In this document: positions 52,693-61,007 of the stretch, piece after piece
Layout: every line of letters starts with the position of its first letter
How positions within the stretch are numbered: position 1 is the first letter of the stretch
From: Grimontia kaedaensis
GTDB lineage: Bacteria > Pseudomonadota > Gammaproteobacteria > Enterobacterales > Vibrionaceae
Assembly (NCBI RefSeq): GCF_023746615.1
Contig: NZ_CP082275.1
Span: 372,001 to 436,000 of the forward strand
Length of the DNA stretch: 64,000 nt
Reading direction: 5' to 3'
Notes under the pieces: model-generated
Told to the model about the DNA's origin: nothing
What the model saw: the letters and a program-made list of their open reading frames with translations, nothing else
The model's database searches: none
Position numbers and translations under genes: made by a program

Positions 52693-53070
52693 GTGGACTA
52701 CGAATTTCGACGCAATACTTTAGACGACAGCTTTCATGCTGAGCTATCAATGGGGCATGAGGCGCTTGGGCGCTGGCTCGTTGATGAACTTGGGGCAAAC
52801 CATGATGCCATAGGTGAAGTTCTTGAAAACCTGAAACGGGTGATGGAGCAAGGCGGAGAATGGACGCGCTCAGGCAAAGTCTTTCTGTTGCAGCTCACAC
52901 AAGACGAAGCACTGGTGCAGGCCAATATCGTGCTTGAAGGCGGTGAAGAAGAGATGCCTGATGTGGGCCTTCATGCCTATGAAGAGGAAAGTGTGTCACT
53001 TTGTGGGCCAGAAGACCTCCTTTTGGTGCTTGAAGCATGGCAAGACTTTATCCGCCGCTATGGTCGCTAA
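52693..53070 (+). CDS. yacL: YacL family (UPF0231) protein of unknown function
   Basis: This small acidic protein of 125 residues begins MDYEFRRNTLDDSFHAELSMGHEALGRWLVDELG, characteristic of the UPF0231/YacL family. The start is GTG, with a strong GGAGGG site seven bases upstream. It has no membrane or signal segment, and no biochemical role is known to me. In E. coli yacL lies directly downstream of acnB; here three - strand glycerate genes separate them. Confidence 0.9.
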   Translation: MDYEFRRNTLDDSFHAELSMGHEALGRWLVDELGANHDAIGEVLENLKRVMEQGGEWTRSGKVFLLQLTQDEALVQANIVLEGGEEEMPDVGLHAYEEESVSLCGPEDLLLVLEAWQDFIRRYGR

Positions 53071-53148
53071 TTGACTGATATTTAAAGATAACGGTAATGG
53101 ATGACCGTTAGTCCAATCTTTTATCCTTCCTTTGTCTAACTTTCCTGA

Positions 53149-53165
53149 CGCAACTTTTTGGTGCG
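53149..53165. promoter_or_regulatory. Weaker NtrC-like site upstream of glnK
   Basis: CGCAAC-N5-GGTGCG keeps the NtrC half-site spacing and matches 9 of 12 arm positions of TGCACC-N5-GGTGCA. It lies 62 bases before the perfect site, consistent with paired enhancer sites. Confidence 0.5.
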
Positions 53166-53210
53166 TTGCTATCCCTATTTTGACTTCATGCCTGATCACG
53201 GTGAATTTCG

Positions 53211-53227
53211 TGCACCGATATGGTGCA
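53211..53227. promoter_or_regulatory. NtrC enhancer site
   Basis: TGCACCGATATGGTGCA is a perfect NtrC palindrome. It lies about 78 bases upstream of the sigma54 -24 element, the usual enhancer distance. Phosphorylated NtrC would activate glnK-amtB when nitrogen is scarce. Confidence 0.88.
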
Positions 53228-53288
53228 TATAATTTCACATATATCGCACATCCAATATAAGTAATTGAAATTAAACAAAATAAAAAAC

Positions 53289-53305
53289 TGGCACATCATT
53301 TGTTT
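53289..53305 (+). promoter_or_regulatory. Sigma54 promoter of glnK-amtB
   Basis: TGGCAC-N5-TTGTTT carries the -24 GG and, exactly 10 bases later, a -12 element close to TTGCW. Transcription would start about 12 bases after it, leaving a short leader before the glnK ATG at 53352. Confidence 0.85.
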
Positions 53306-53351
53306 ATAAGTTGACCAGAACACAAATATTTTCTGGTTCAAGGAGACGGTA

Positions 53352-53690
53352 ATGAAATTGATCAACGCAATTATCAAACCCTTCAAGCTCGACGATGTGC
53401 GCGAAGCACTGGCTGAAGTCGGCGTGGATGGTATGACAGTGTCAGAAGTAAAAGGTTTTGGTCGTCAGAAAGGCCATACCGAATTGTATCGCGGTGCGGA
53501 GTACCAGGTAGATTTTCTGCCTAAAGTGAAGCTGGAAATTGCAGCACACAGCGAGAACGTCGACGAAATTATTGAAGCTATCAGCAAAGCGGCGCAGACC
53601 GGCAAAATTGGCGACGGAAAGATTTTTGTTTATGACCTCCAGCAAGCTGTACGTATTCGTACTGGCGAGATGGACGCAGAAGCGATTTAA
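53352..53690 (+). CDS. glnK: GlnK, PII nitrogen signal protein
   Basis: GlnK is a trimeric PII protein that blocks AmtB when glutamine is high and is uridylylated on Tyr51 when nitrogen is short. The sequence has the start MKLINAIIKPFKLDDVREAL, the T-loop GFGRQKGHTELYRGAEYQVDFLPK with Tyr51, and the C-terminal signature TGKIGDGKIFVYDLQQAVRIRTGE. Length 112 is exact for the family. Linkage to amtB, 20 bases downstream, favours GlnK over GlnB. Confidence 0.96.
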   Translation: MKLINAIIKPFKLDDVREALAEVGVDGMTVSEVKGFGRQKGHTELYRGAEYQVDFLPKVKLEIAAHSENVDEIIEAISKAAQTGKIGDGKIFVYDLQQAVRIRTGEMDAEAI

Positions 53691-53710
53691 GGGTTAAGGG
53701 AGTAAGAAAG

Positions 53711-54940
53711 ATGGAACTGACTACAACTGTGACAGAGCTGCGTTATGCGCTCGATACCTTTTTCTTTTTGATTTCAGGTGCACTGGTAATGTGGATGGCG
53801 GCAGGTTTTGCCATGCTGGAAGCTGGTCTGGTGCGTTCTAAAAACACCACGGAAATTCTCACCAAGAACGTCTGTCTGTATGCGATTGCATGTACGACTT
53901 ACCTGCTGGTGGGTTACAACATCATGTATGTCGACAACACGGAAGGCGGCTGGCTGCCATCGTTCGGTGCCTTGATTGGTACTCAAAGCGAAGGCGCGGA
54001 CCACTCTCTTGAATCTGACTTTTTCTTCCAGGTTGTCTTCGTAGCGACTGCAATGTCTGTGGTTTCTGGTGCAGTAGCTGAGCGTATGAAGCTTTGGGCT
54101 TTCCTGGCGTTCTCTGTTGTACTGACAGCGTTTATCTACCCAATGGAAGGTTACTGGACTTGGGGCGGTGGCTTCCTGTCAGAAGCTGGTTTCAGCGACT
54201 TCGCAGGTTCAGGCATCGTTCACATGGCGGGTGCTGCAGCGGCATTGGCAGGTGTTCTTCTGCTGGGTGCACGCAAAGGCAAATACGGCAAGAATGGTCA
54301 AATCTACCCAATTCCAGGTTCAAACCTGCCATTGGCAACCTTGGGTACTTTCATCCTGTGGTTCGGTTGGTTCGGCTTCAACGGCGGTTCGCAACTGATG
54401 GTATCAGACTTTGAGAACGCAACAGCAGTTGGTCAAATCTTCCTGAACACCAACGCAGCGGCGGCGGCGGGTGCTATTGTGGCACTGGCAGTGTGTAAAG
54501 CCACTTGGGGTAAAGCTGACCTGACAATGGTATTGAACGGCGCGTTGGCTGGTCTGGTAGCGATTACTGCTGACCCACTGTCACCATCTCCAGTTGCGGC
54601 ACTGACTATCGGTGGTCTGTCTGGTGCATTGGTTGTTATCAGTATCGTTGGTCTGGATAAACTGAAGATTGATGATCCAGTAGGTGCTATCTCTGTACAC
54701 GGTACTTGTGGTCTGTTTGGTCTGCTGGCAGTACCTTTCAGCAACGCTGATGCCACTTTCGGCGCACAAATCTTCGGTGCAGCAGTTATCTTTGCTTGGG
54801 TATTCGGTGCAAGCCTGGCGGTTTGGGCAGTGCTGAAAGCCACCATGGGTATCCGTGTAGGTGAAGAAGAAGAACTTGAAGGCATGGACTTCCACGACTG
54901 TGGTGTAGATGCTTACCCAGAGTTTGTTAGCGTGAAATAA
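53711..54940 (+). CDS. amtB: AmtB, ammonium transporter
   Basis: This trimeric inner-membrane channel conducts ammonium/ammonia. It has about 11 membrane segments, no obvious long signal peptide, and the Amt signature near DFAGSGIVHMAGAAAALAGVLLLGARKGKY, which carries the first pore histidine; the second is in ISVHGTCGLFGLL. The cytoplasmic tail GEEEELEGMDFHDCGVDAYPEF matches proteobacterial AmtB. Length is 409. GlnK plugs the pore under nitrogen sufficiency. Confidence 0.97.
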   Translation: MELTTTVTELRYALDTFFFLISGALVMWMAAGFAMLEAGLVRSKNTTEILTKNVCLYAIACTTYLLVGYNIMYVDNTEGGWLPSFGALIGTQSEGADHSLESDFFFQVVFVATAMSVVSGAVAERMKLWAFLAFSVVLTAFIYPMEGYWTWGGGFLSEAGFSDFAGSGIVHMAGAAAALAGVLLLGARKGKYGKNGQIYPIPGSNLPLATLGTFILWFGWFGFNGGSQLMVSDFENATAVGQIFLNTNAAAAAGAIVALAVCKATWGKADLTMVLNGALAGLVAITADPLSPSPVAALTIGGLSGALVVISIVGLDKLKIDDPVGAISVHGTCGLFGLLAVPFSNADATFGAQIFGAAVIFAWVFGASLAVWAVLKATMGIRVGEEEELEGMDFHDCGVDAYPEFVSVK

Positions 54941-54964
54941 TATGTAACATTTCTGGGTGCTTAC

Positions 54965-54997
54965 AAAGCCCTGCTTCCTTTGGATGCAGGGCTTTTT
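54965..54997 (+). terminator. amtB terminator
   Basis: AAAGCCCTGC (54965-54974) and GCAGGGCTTT (54986-54995) form a perfect 10-bp stem with an 11-base loop, followed by Ts. Confidence 0.9.
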
Positions 54998-55021
54998 GCT
55001 ATTTATCGGTTACATAACGTA

Positions 55022-55049
55022 TTGCATACGCATATTTGGCGTGTATACT
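55022..55049 (+). promoter_or_regulatory. Predicted fbpA promoter
   Basis: TTGCAT (55022-55027), 16 bases, then TATACT (55044-55049). Transcription would start near 55056, just before the Fur-like box. Confidence 0.6.
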
Positions 55050-55058
55050 AATCGGATT

Positions 55059-55077
55059 GATAAACGTTCTCATTTGA
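55059..55077. promoter_or_regulatory. Fur-like box over the fbpA start site
   Basis: GATAAACGTTCTCATTTGA matches about 11 of 19 positions of the Fur consensus GATAATGATAATCATTATC. Its place at the expected transcription start of an iron-uptake operon supports it. Confidence 0.6.
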
Positions 55078-55102
55078 ATTTGCACTTTAGGGAATCAAGG
55101 AT

Positions 55103-56119
55103 ATGAAAAAGCTATTGACTGCATCAGCGCTGATGTTTGGAGTTATGGGTACAGGCGCAGTGCAAGCTGCAGAAGAAGTTAACGTATACTCTTACCGTCA
55201 GCCGTTTCTGATTGAGCCAATGCTTGACCAGTTCACCAAGGAGACAGGTATCAAGGTAAACGTGAAGTTTGCTAAGAAAGGTATGGCTGAGAAAGTTGAG
55301 CAGGAAGGCGAATATAGCCCGGCTGACGTTCTGCTGACTGTTGATATCTCTCGTCTGATGGAGCTGGTAAATAAAGATCTGGTTCAACCCGTTGATAGCA
55401 ACATCATTGATGAAAACGTGCCAGCGCAATACCGCGATGGTGAAGACCGCTGGTTTGCCCTGACTACGCGTTCTCGCGCGGTTTACTCTTCTCGCGACCG
55501 TGTAGGTCAACTGGGTGCGGACTTTGATTACATGGATCTGGCGAAGCCTGAATTCAAAGGAAAGATCTGTACACGCTCTGGTAAGCATCCGTACAATGTG
55601 TCCCTGATTGCCTCTATCATAGCTAACCATGGCGAAGCAGAAGCAAAAGCATGGCTGGAAGGCGTTAAAGCGAATCTGGCTCGTAAACCACAGGGTAACG
55701 ACCGTGCACAAGTGAAAGCGATCTCTGAAGGTCTGTGTGACGTGTCTCTGGGTAACAGCTACTACCTGGGTAAAATGCTGGCCGACGAGAAGCAAATCCC
55801 TTGGGCTGAGAGCGTATACCTGAACTACCCTGGCCAAAAAGCTGACGGCACACACGTGAACATCAGCGGTATGGCACTGGCGAAATACTCGCCAAACAAA
55901 GAAAACGCGCAAAAACTGATGGAGTACCTGACGTCAGATGCGGCACAAAAGATGTACGCGGAAGTGAACTACGAAGAGCCAGTTAAGCCGGGCGTTGCAA
56001 GCTCTGAGCTGGTGGCTTCTTGGGGTGAATACGACGCAGACGATCTGCCACTTGAAACCATTGCGGATAACTACGCAACAGCGATGAAACTTCTTGATGA
56101 AGTGAAATTCGACCTGTAA
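55103..56119 (+). CDS. fbpA: FbpA, periplasmic ferric-iron-binding protein
   Basis: FbpA binds free ferric iron in the periplasm and delivers it to the FbpB-FbpC transporter. A signal peptide ends at VQA/AEEVNVYSYRQPFLIEP (about residue 22). The mature protein has DVLLTVDISRLMEL, LTTRSRAVYSSRDRVG and the adjacent tyrosine pair in SLGNSYYLGKML, typical iron ligands of the family. Length 338 is normal. The fbpB gene follows after 59 bases. Confidence 0.94.
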   Translation: MKKLLTASALMFGVMGTGAVQAAEEVNVYSYRQPFLIEPMLDQFTKETGIKVNVKFAKKGMAEKVEQEGEYSPADVLLTVDISRLMELVNKDLVQPVDSNIIDENVPAQYRDGEDRWFALTTRSRAVYSSRDRVGQLGADFDYMDLAKPEFKGKICTRSGKHPYNVSLIASIIANHGEAEAKAWLEGVKANLARKPQGNDRAQVKAISEGLCDVSLGNSYYLGKMLADEKQIPWAESVYLNYPGQKADGTHVNISGMALAKYSPNKENAQKLMEYLTSDAAQKMYAEVNYEEPVKPGVASSELVASWGEYDADDLPLETIADNYATAMKLLDEVKFDL

Positions 56120-56178
56120 TGGTGAATGGGGAGCTTGGTTCCCCCTTACTGCATTCTGACGCCATAATGTTGTAGGCA

Positions 56179-57810
56179 ATGCTAGAACAGAATCGATTTT
56201 TGAAAGCCAGTAGTTGGGTGTTTTCCCTGCTGCTGGTTTTGCCTATTTTGGCAATCTTCTTCACTTCGCTTGGTGAATCCGACGAAGTCTTTGGTCATCT
56301 GATGTCGACGGTGATGGGTACTTACACGCTCAATACTGCACTGTTGGTATTGGGAACCGTTTCTCTTTCCCTGTTAATGGGTATTCCCTCTGCTTGGCTG
56401 ATGGCCAACTATGCCATTCCCGGTGATCGTTGGTTGCAGTGGGCCCTTGTACTTCCCCTTGCGATGCCGGGCTATATCGTCGGTTATATCTATACCGATT
56501 GGTTTGATTTTGCTGGTCCTATCCAACTTTTTCTAAGGGATTTGACAGGCTGGACGTCAGCCGCGCAATACTGGTTCCCTGATTTACGCACTTTGCCTGG
56601 TGCATGTTTTGTATTGGCGTTAGTGCTGTACCCTTATATCTACCTTCTCGCCCGAGCGGCTTTCATGGAGCAAAGCCTGACGCTGACCCAATCTGCGCGT
56701 CTGCTTGGGTGCACACCGACCCAAAGCTTTTTCCGTGTCTCACTGCCGCTTGCCCGTCCTGCTATTGCAGTGGGTGCTTCGCTGGTTGCCATGGAAGCGC
56801 TCGGTGACTTTGGTACCGTTTCCTATTTCGCCGTGAGTACGCTGACAACGGCGGTATACGATACCTGGCTGGGTTATTCCAACCTTAATGCCGCGGCGAA
56901 AATCTCTGCCATCATGCTGGTGGTGATTTTTGTGCTGATCAGCAGTGAGCGCTATAGCCGCCGCAAGCAAAAGCTTTTCAGTCAGAATGTCACGCCAGAC
57001 ACCATTGCCAAATCACAGCTTCGAGGCAAATACAAAGTGCTGGCGACATTATGGTGCTGGGGGCTTTTCACCATCGCGTTTATCGCGCCACTTGGCCAAC
57101 TTCTCATTTATACATGGGATTACCATTCCAGCAGTTCTGTGGAAGATTTTGCACAATACAGTGTGAACAGCCTTTATGTGTCGGCAATTGCTGCCGTAGT
57201 GGCATTGATTATTGCGCTATTGGTGAATTTCTATAAGCGTCTGTCCGGCCGCGCTGCGAGTAATGTGCCTATTCGTATCGCCTCAATGGGGTATGCGGTA
57301 CCTGGGACGGTGTTGGCGATTGGTGTGCTGATTTTCCTGACCAGCGCTGACCATATTATCAATGATATTGCTAAAGCCATGGATTGGGGACGTCCGGGAC
57401 TCCTTTTTTCCGGCACTATGTTCGCCATGTTGACGGCATTTGTGGTACGTTTCAGTGCGGTTGCAATCGGTAGTGTTGAATCGAGTCTAGCAAAGGTTTC
57501 ACCGTCGCTGGACATGGCTGCGCGCACCATGGGCTGTAATGTACGCAGCATGATTCAGCGCGTGCAATTACCCCTCATTCGCCGTGGCTGTTTGATTGCC
57601 ATGCTGCTGGTATTTATTGAATCGATGAAAGAACTCAATGCTGCTCTGCTGCTCCGTCCTTTCAATTTCGAAACGCTGGCGACCTATGTATTTAACTATG
57701 CGTCTGACGAGCACTTGGAGTATGCCGCATTGCCAGCGGTTTTGCTGGTGCTGGTCGGACTCATCCCTCTGATCATGATTAACCGTTCTTTGGAGCAAAG
57801 CCACTCATGA
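56179..57810 (+). CDS. fbpB: FbpB, ferric-iron ABC transporter permease (fused two-domain)
   Basis: This inner-membrane permease of 543 residues has about 12 membrane helices arranged as two binding-protein-dependent permease halves. Each half has its own EAA-type loop (MEQSLTLTQSARLLGCTPTQSFFRVSLPLARPA and VESSLAKVSPSLDMAARTMGCNVRSMIQRVQLPLIRRG). The fused form is typical of the FbpB/SfuB group. Its stop overlaps the fbpC start by four bases. Confidence 0.95.
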   Translation: MLEQNRFLKASSWVFSLLLVLPILAIFFTSLGESDEVFGHLMSTVMGTYTLNTALLVLGTVSLSLLMGIPSAWLMANYAIPGDRWLQWALVLPLAMPGYIVGYIYTDWFDFAGPIQLFLRDLTGWTSAAQYWFPDLRTLPGACFVLALVLYPYIYLLARAAFMEQSLTLTQSARLLGCTPTQSFFRVSLPLARPAIAVGASLVAMEALGDFGTVSYFAVSTLTTAVYDTWLGYSNLNAAAKISAIMLVVIFVLISSERYSRRKQKLFSQNVTPDTIAKSQLRGKYKVLATLWCWGLFTIAFIAPLGQLLIYTWDYHSSSSVEDFAQYSVNSLYVSAIAAVVALIIALLVNFYKRLSGRAASNVPIRIASMGYAVPGTVLAIGVLIFLTSADHIINDIAKAMDWGRPGLLFSGTMFAMLTAFVVRFSAVAIGSVESSLAKVSPSLDMAARTMGCNVRSMIQRVQLPLIRRGCLIAMLLVFIESMKELNAALLLRPFNFETLATYVFNYASDEHLEYAALPAVLLVLVGLIPLIMINRSLEQSHS

Positions 57811-58835
57811 GTTGTGCACTGACTGTAAGCAATCTTATTTGTCGTTATAACGGCCAGGCAGTGCTGAATGATCTCACGTTCCGCGTCGAAAAAGGCGAAA
57901 TTGTCTGCCTACTCGGAGCAAGCGGCTGCGGGAAAACGACTCTTCTGAAAGCCATCGCTGGCTTGCTGCCTTTAGACAGTGGCGAGATGATGATTAATTG
58001 CCGTCAGATTGTAGGTCCTTCGCTGAATGTGCCGCCTGAGCAGCGCAACATAGGCATGATTTTTCAGGACTATGCCCTGTTCCCACACCTAACGGTGGCA
58101 GAGAATGTGTCGTTCGGTCTGAAAGGTTGGGACAAATTGGCCACCAATGCACGTGTCCAAGAAATGCTGGCGTTGGTGAAACTGGATGGCTTGGATACGC
58201 GCTACCCGCACCAACTCTCTGGAGGGCAGCAGCAGCGTGTAGCGATTGCACGCGCACTGGCTGGCAAGCCGGACCTATTGCTATTGGATGAACCTTTTTC
58301 CAACATCGATACCCAAGTACGCCACAGCCTGATCAAAGAAATTCGTAAGATTTTTAAAGAGCAGGGTGTGACGGCCATTTTCGTGACACACAGTCGTGAA
58401 GAGGCCTTTGCTTTTGCCGACAAGCTGGCCGTCATGAATAAGGGCGTAATTGAGCAATACGGTGGTGCGACTGACCTTTATTACAGCCCGAGCAGTCGAT
58501 TTGTTGCAGACTTTCTGGGGCATGGGTCGTATGTGCCAGTTTCTGTGAATGGCGAAAGCAAAATGTATACGCCGTTGGGAGAGTGGCCGGTTGAGCAGGC
58601 CGCTAATGGAAGTGATTTGGAATGGCTTATCCGCCCACAAAACCTCTCGATTACCCCTGATGATACAGGTAATGGTGTTGTGAGTGATGTGCAGTTTATG
58701 GGGGACAGTTGTCGCTATCTCGTGGATGTGAATGGACAAAGCTTAATGGTTTACTCTAACCAGCTTTTAGATATGGGTGACAAGGTTAGACTCGATATTA
58801 GGCCACATCCGCCCGTACTATTTGCAGCCTCTTAG
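57807..58835 (+). CDS. fbpC: FbpC, ferric-iron ABC transporter ATPase
   Basis: FbpC powers the transporter. Walker A is LLGASGCGKTTLLKAI, the Q-loop lies in IGMIFQDYALFPHLTVAENV, the ABC signature is LSGGQQQRVAIARALAG, Walker B is LLLLDEPFSNID and the switch His is in FVTHSREEAFAFAD. A C-terminal TOBE-like regulatory region starts near residue 235. Length 342 fits. The unit fbpA-fbpB-fbpC ends at a strong terminator. Confidence 0.96.
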   Translation: MSCALTVSNLICRYNGQAVLNDLTFRVEKGEIVCLLGASGCGKTTLLKAIAGLLPLDSGEMMINCRQIVGPSLNVPPEQRNIGMIFQDYALFPHLTVAENVSFGLKGWDKLATNARVQEMLALVKLDGLDTRYPHQLSGGQQQRVAIARALAGKPDLLLLDEPFSNIDTQVRHSLIKEIRKIFKEQGVTAIFVTHSREEAFAFADKLAVMNKGVIEQYGGATDLYYSPSSRFVADFLGHGSYVPVSVNGESKMYTPLGEWPVEQAANGSDLEWLIRPQNLSITPDDTGNGVVSDVQFMGDSCRYLVDVNGQSLMVYSNQLLDMGDKVRLDIRPHPPVLFAAS

Positions 58836-58863
58836 AATCGGCTGAATATCTCGACAGAGCACA

Positions 58864-58889
58864 AAAAAACCGGCAAATGCCGGTTTTTT
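58864..58889. terminator. Bidirectional terminator between fbpC and the luxR-type gene
   Basis: CCGGCA (58870-58875) and TGCCGG (58878-58883) are flanked by an A-run and a T-run, so it serves both convergent genes. Confidence 0.92.
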
Positions 58890-58909
58890 ATTGGTTGAAT
58901 GTCTGGGCT

Positions 58910-59515
58910 TTAATGTCCGCAGAGCATATCAATGTAACCATCAGCCTGACGAATCAAAGCCTCTTTGTCTGGTTGTTGGTTGGATTGAAGGTAAAGAATG
59001 TAGCAAACACCGTCGAAGAGTCGCGCCAGTTCGATAGCTGAGCGGCGCTCAGGGATAACTCCTTCTTGAATACCTTGATTGAAAAGGGCGGTATATTGCT
59101 CGAGTACCACGTTCTTGCCTTCAACAAAATTAGGCCAGATATCTTCGCGAATGGAAGTGCTCCACTCGTACCAGACCTTGAGCCACTCTTTATCTGCAAG
59201 TGCCGCATCGATGACAGCGGAAGTCACAAATGAAAGTGAATTGCGGACCTGGTTTTTGCCCAGGTGTAGGTGACGGTAAATAATCTGTTGAAATTCTTTT
59301 TCCGCTTCTTTGAGTACGGCTTCGACGAGGTCTTCTCGTGTAGGGAAATAGTTAAACACTGTCGCTACAGAGACTTGTGCCATATCTGCGATATCAGCAT
59401 GTCCTGCACGCCCGATGCCACGCTTGGAAAACACTTCCAGCGCATAGCCGAGCAGTTGTTCCTTTCTCTGCTCAGGCGACAAACGGGTCCTTGTACGTCC
59501 ACTTGATGTAGTCAT
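58910..59515 (-). CDS. luxR: LuxR/HapR/OpaR-type quorum-sensing master regulator (TetR family)
   Basis: This 201-residue TetR-fold protein starts TRTRLSPEQRKEQLLGYALEVFSKRGIGRAGHADIADMAQVSVATVFNYFPTREDLVEAVL, nearly the DNA-binding domain of V. harveyi LuxR and V. cholerae HapR. The dimer/ligand domain keeps LKVWYEWSTSIREDIWP and LARLFDGVCYILYLQSNQ and ends YIDMLCGH. An in-frame TTG at 59530 is possible, but the ATG at 59515 has a good AGGAAACAGG ribosome site. The family controls biofilm, virulence, protease and competence genes at high cell density. It lies beside hpt as in Vibrio. Confidence 0.93.
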   Translation of the reverse strand: MTTSSGRTRTRLSPEQRKEQLLGYALEVFSKRGIGRAGHADIADMAQVSVATVFNYFPTREDLVEAVLKEAEKEFQQIIYRHLHLGKNQVRNSLSFVTSAVIDAALADKEWLKVWYEWSTSIREDIWPNFVEGKNVVLEQYTALFNQGIQEGVIPERRSAIELARLFDGVCYILYLQSNQQPDKEALIRQADGYIDMLCGH

Positions 59516-59545
59516 CCTGTTTCCTGCCAACTTATAACGAGTTTG
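59516..59545 (-). promoter_or_regulatory. Candidate Qrr sRNA pairing site in the luxR-type mRNA leader
   Basis: On the - strand, AGTTGGC (59532-59526) immediately precedes the ribosome-binding sequence. It is complementary to GCCAACT in the core of Vibrio Qrr small RNAs. Pairing there would block translation. The surrounding match to known leaders is only partial. Confidence 0.5.
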
Positions 59546-59761
59546 GTTTGCTTATATCTGGCAAACTTTATATTGATGTAACGCTTTACTTAACAACTGC
59601 TTGCGGAGTGTACAACAGCAACAAGTTGCTTAACAGCGGCTTGACACTATTGAGCGTCGAAATTTTGACGTGCATCGAGAGTAGGCTTGAGCTGGCGGCA
59701 GTGGTAGAATGACCGACCTCATTTACACAGGTAGTCTGACGGGTAGCCGTCGAGGGTTAGA

Positions 59762-60295
59762 ATGAAACATACCGTAGAAGTGATGATTTCAGAGCAGGAA
59801 GTCCAACAGCGTGTGAAAGCGTTGGGAGCTGAAATCACTGAGCACTATAAAGATTCTCAGGACTTGGTCATGGTTGGCCTGTTACGTGGTTCTTTTGTAT
59901 TCATGGCGGATCTGGCTCGCGCCATTGAGCTGCCTCATTCAGTGGACTTCATGACAGCATCAAGCTACGGCAATGCGATGGAAAGTACCCGTGATGTGCG
60001 TATCTTGAAAGATCTGGATGACGACATCAAAGGGAAAGATGTGCTGCTGGTGGAAGATATCATCGACACTGGTAACACCCTGAGCAAAGTATGCGAAATC
60101 CTGTCTATTCGTGAGCCTAAGTCTATCCGCATCTGTACGCTGCTCGACAAACCAGAGCGTCGTGAAGTCGATGTACATGTAGATTGGTATGGCTTCAAAA
60201 TCCCTGACGAATTCGTCGTGGGTGTGGGCATCGACTATGCTCAGAAATATCGCCACCTGCCATATATCGGTAAGGTGGTACCACTGGAAGGTTAA
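59762..60295 (+). CDS. hpt: Hpt, hypoxanthine phosphoribosyltransferase
   Basis: Hpt salvages hypoxanthine (and guanine less well) with PRPP to make IMP. The PRPP loop is VLLVEDIIDTGNTLSKV near residues 98-115. GLLRGSFVFMADLARAI and the C-terminal VDWYGFKIPDEFVVGVGIDYAQKYRHLPYIG are family blocks. Length is 177. A TAGAAT at 59705-59710 may be its -10. It is divergent from the luxR-type gene, an arrangement conserved in Vibrionaceae. Confidence 0.96.
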   Translation: MKHTVEVMISEQEVQQRVKALGAEITEHYKDSQDLVMVGLLRGSFVFMADLARAIELPHSVDFMTASSYGNAMESTRDVRILKDLDDDIKGKDVLLVEDIIDTGNTLSKVCEILSIREPKSIRICTLLDKPERREVDVHVDWYGFKIPDEFVVGVGIDYAQKYRHLPYIGKVVPLEG

Positions 60296-60311
60296 TCGCC
60301 TGACAGCCATG

Positions 60312-60339
60312 AAAAAAGCGACCAACTGGTCGCTTTTTT
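60312..60339. terminator. Bidirectional terminator between hpt and can
   Basis: GCGACCA (60318-60324) and TGGTCGC (60327-60333) with six As before and six Ts after. Confidence 0.93.
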
Positions 60340-60359
60340 GTGTCTGGGTATTTCAGGAG

Positions 60360-61007
60360 TTATTCGGGAATGAGCTCTGACATAGCTGACTCATAGCCCG
60401 CTTCCAATGTCGCAACGCTATTCGCTGTCATTCCCAAATCCTTCAGTACACCATCACTGATGTCATAGAACCAACCATGAATTTTCACGTCCTGCCCGCG
60501 TTCCCAGGCGGCACGCAGTATGGTGGAATTACCAAGGTTGTAGACCTGCTCGGCAACATTGATTTCACAGAGTTTATTACCCTGCTCTTCTAATGTGAGG
60601 CCGCTTAGGTAGCGTTTGTGCTTTCGGTAGAGATCGCGGATGTGAAGAAGCCAGTTATTGATAAGGCCGAGTTCAGGGTTTTCAATCGCGGCGTGCACGC
60701 CACCACAACGGTAATGTCCACAGATGATGATGTGTTTTACCTGAAGCACGTCAACAGCATACTGAACCACAGAAAGGCAGTTAAGATCAGTATGGACAAC
60801 TTGATTGGCCACGTTTCGGTGAACGAATAGCTCACCCGAGTCCAAACCTGTCAGACGCTCCGCCGGTACGCGACTGTCAGCACAACCTATCCATAGGTAT
60901 TCAGGGTGCTGGGATTTTGCTAATTCCGCAAAGTAAGCCGGATTGTCTTCTTTGATGGTTTTGGACCATTTCACATTATTCGAAAGAAGCTGCTTAATTT
61001 GAGCCAT
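60360..61007 (-). CDS. can: Can, beta-class carbonic anhydrase
   Basis: Can interconverts CO2 and bicarbonate, supplying bicarbonate for carboxylases. Zinc ligands and catalytic residues are in WIGCADSRVPAE (Cys42-Asp44-Arg46) and HIIICGHYRCGGVHAA (His and Cys). The frame is open upstream, but the ATG at 61007, after AGGGGG, gives MAQIKQLLSNNVKWSKTI as in E. coli and 215 residues. It lies next to hpt, and a SulP transporter lies on the far side of the 606-base gap. Confidence 0.96.
   Translation of the reverse strand: MAQIKQLLSNNVKWSKTIKEDNPAYFAELAKSQHPEYLWIGCADSRVPAERLTGLDSGELFVHRNVANQVVHTDLNCLSVVQYAVDVLQVKHIIICGHYRCGGVHAAIENPELGLINNWLLHIRDLYRKHKRYLSGLTLEEQGNKLCEINVAEQVYNLGNSTILRAAWERGQDVKIHGWFYDISDGVLKDLGMTANSVATLEAGYESAMSELIPE

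Noticed and set aside
59516..59530. TTG start for the LuxR-type protein giving five extra residues
   Set aside because: The extra codons are the ribosome-binding sequence itself (GCAGGAAACAGG); the ATG at 59515 is correctly spaced.
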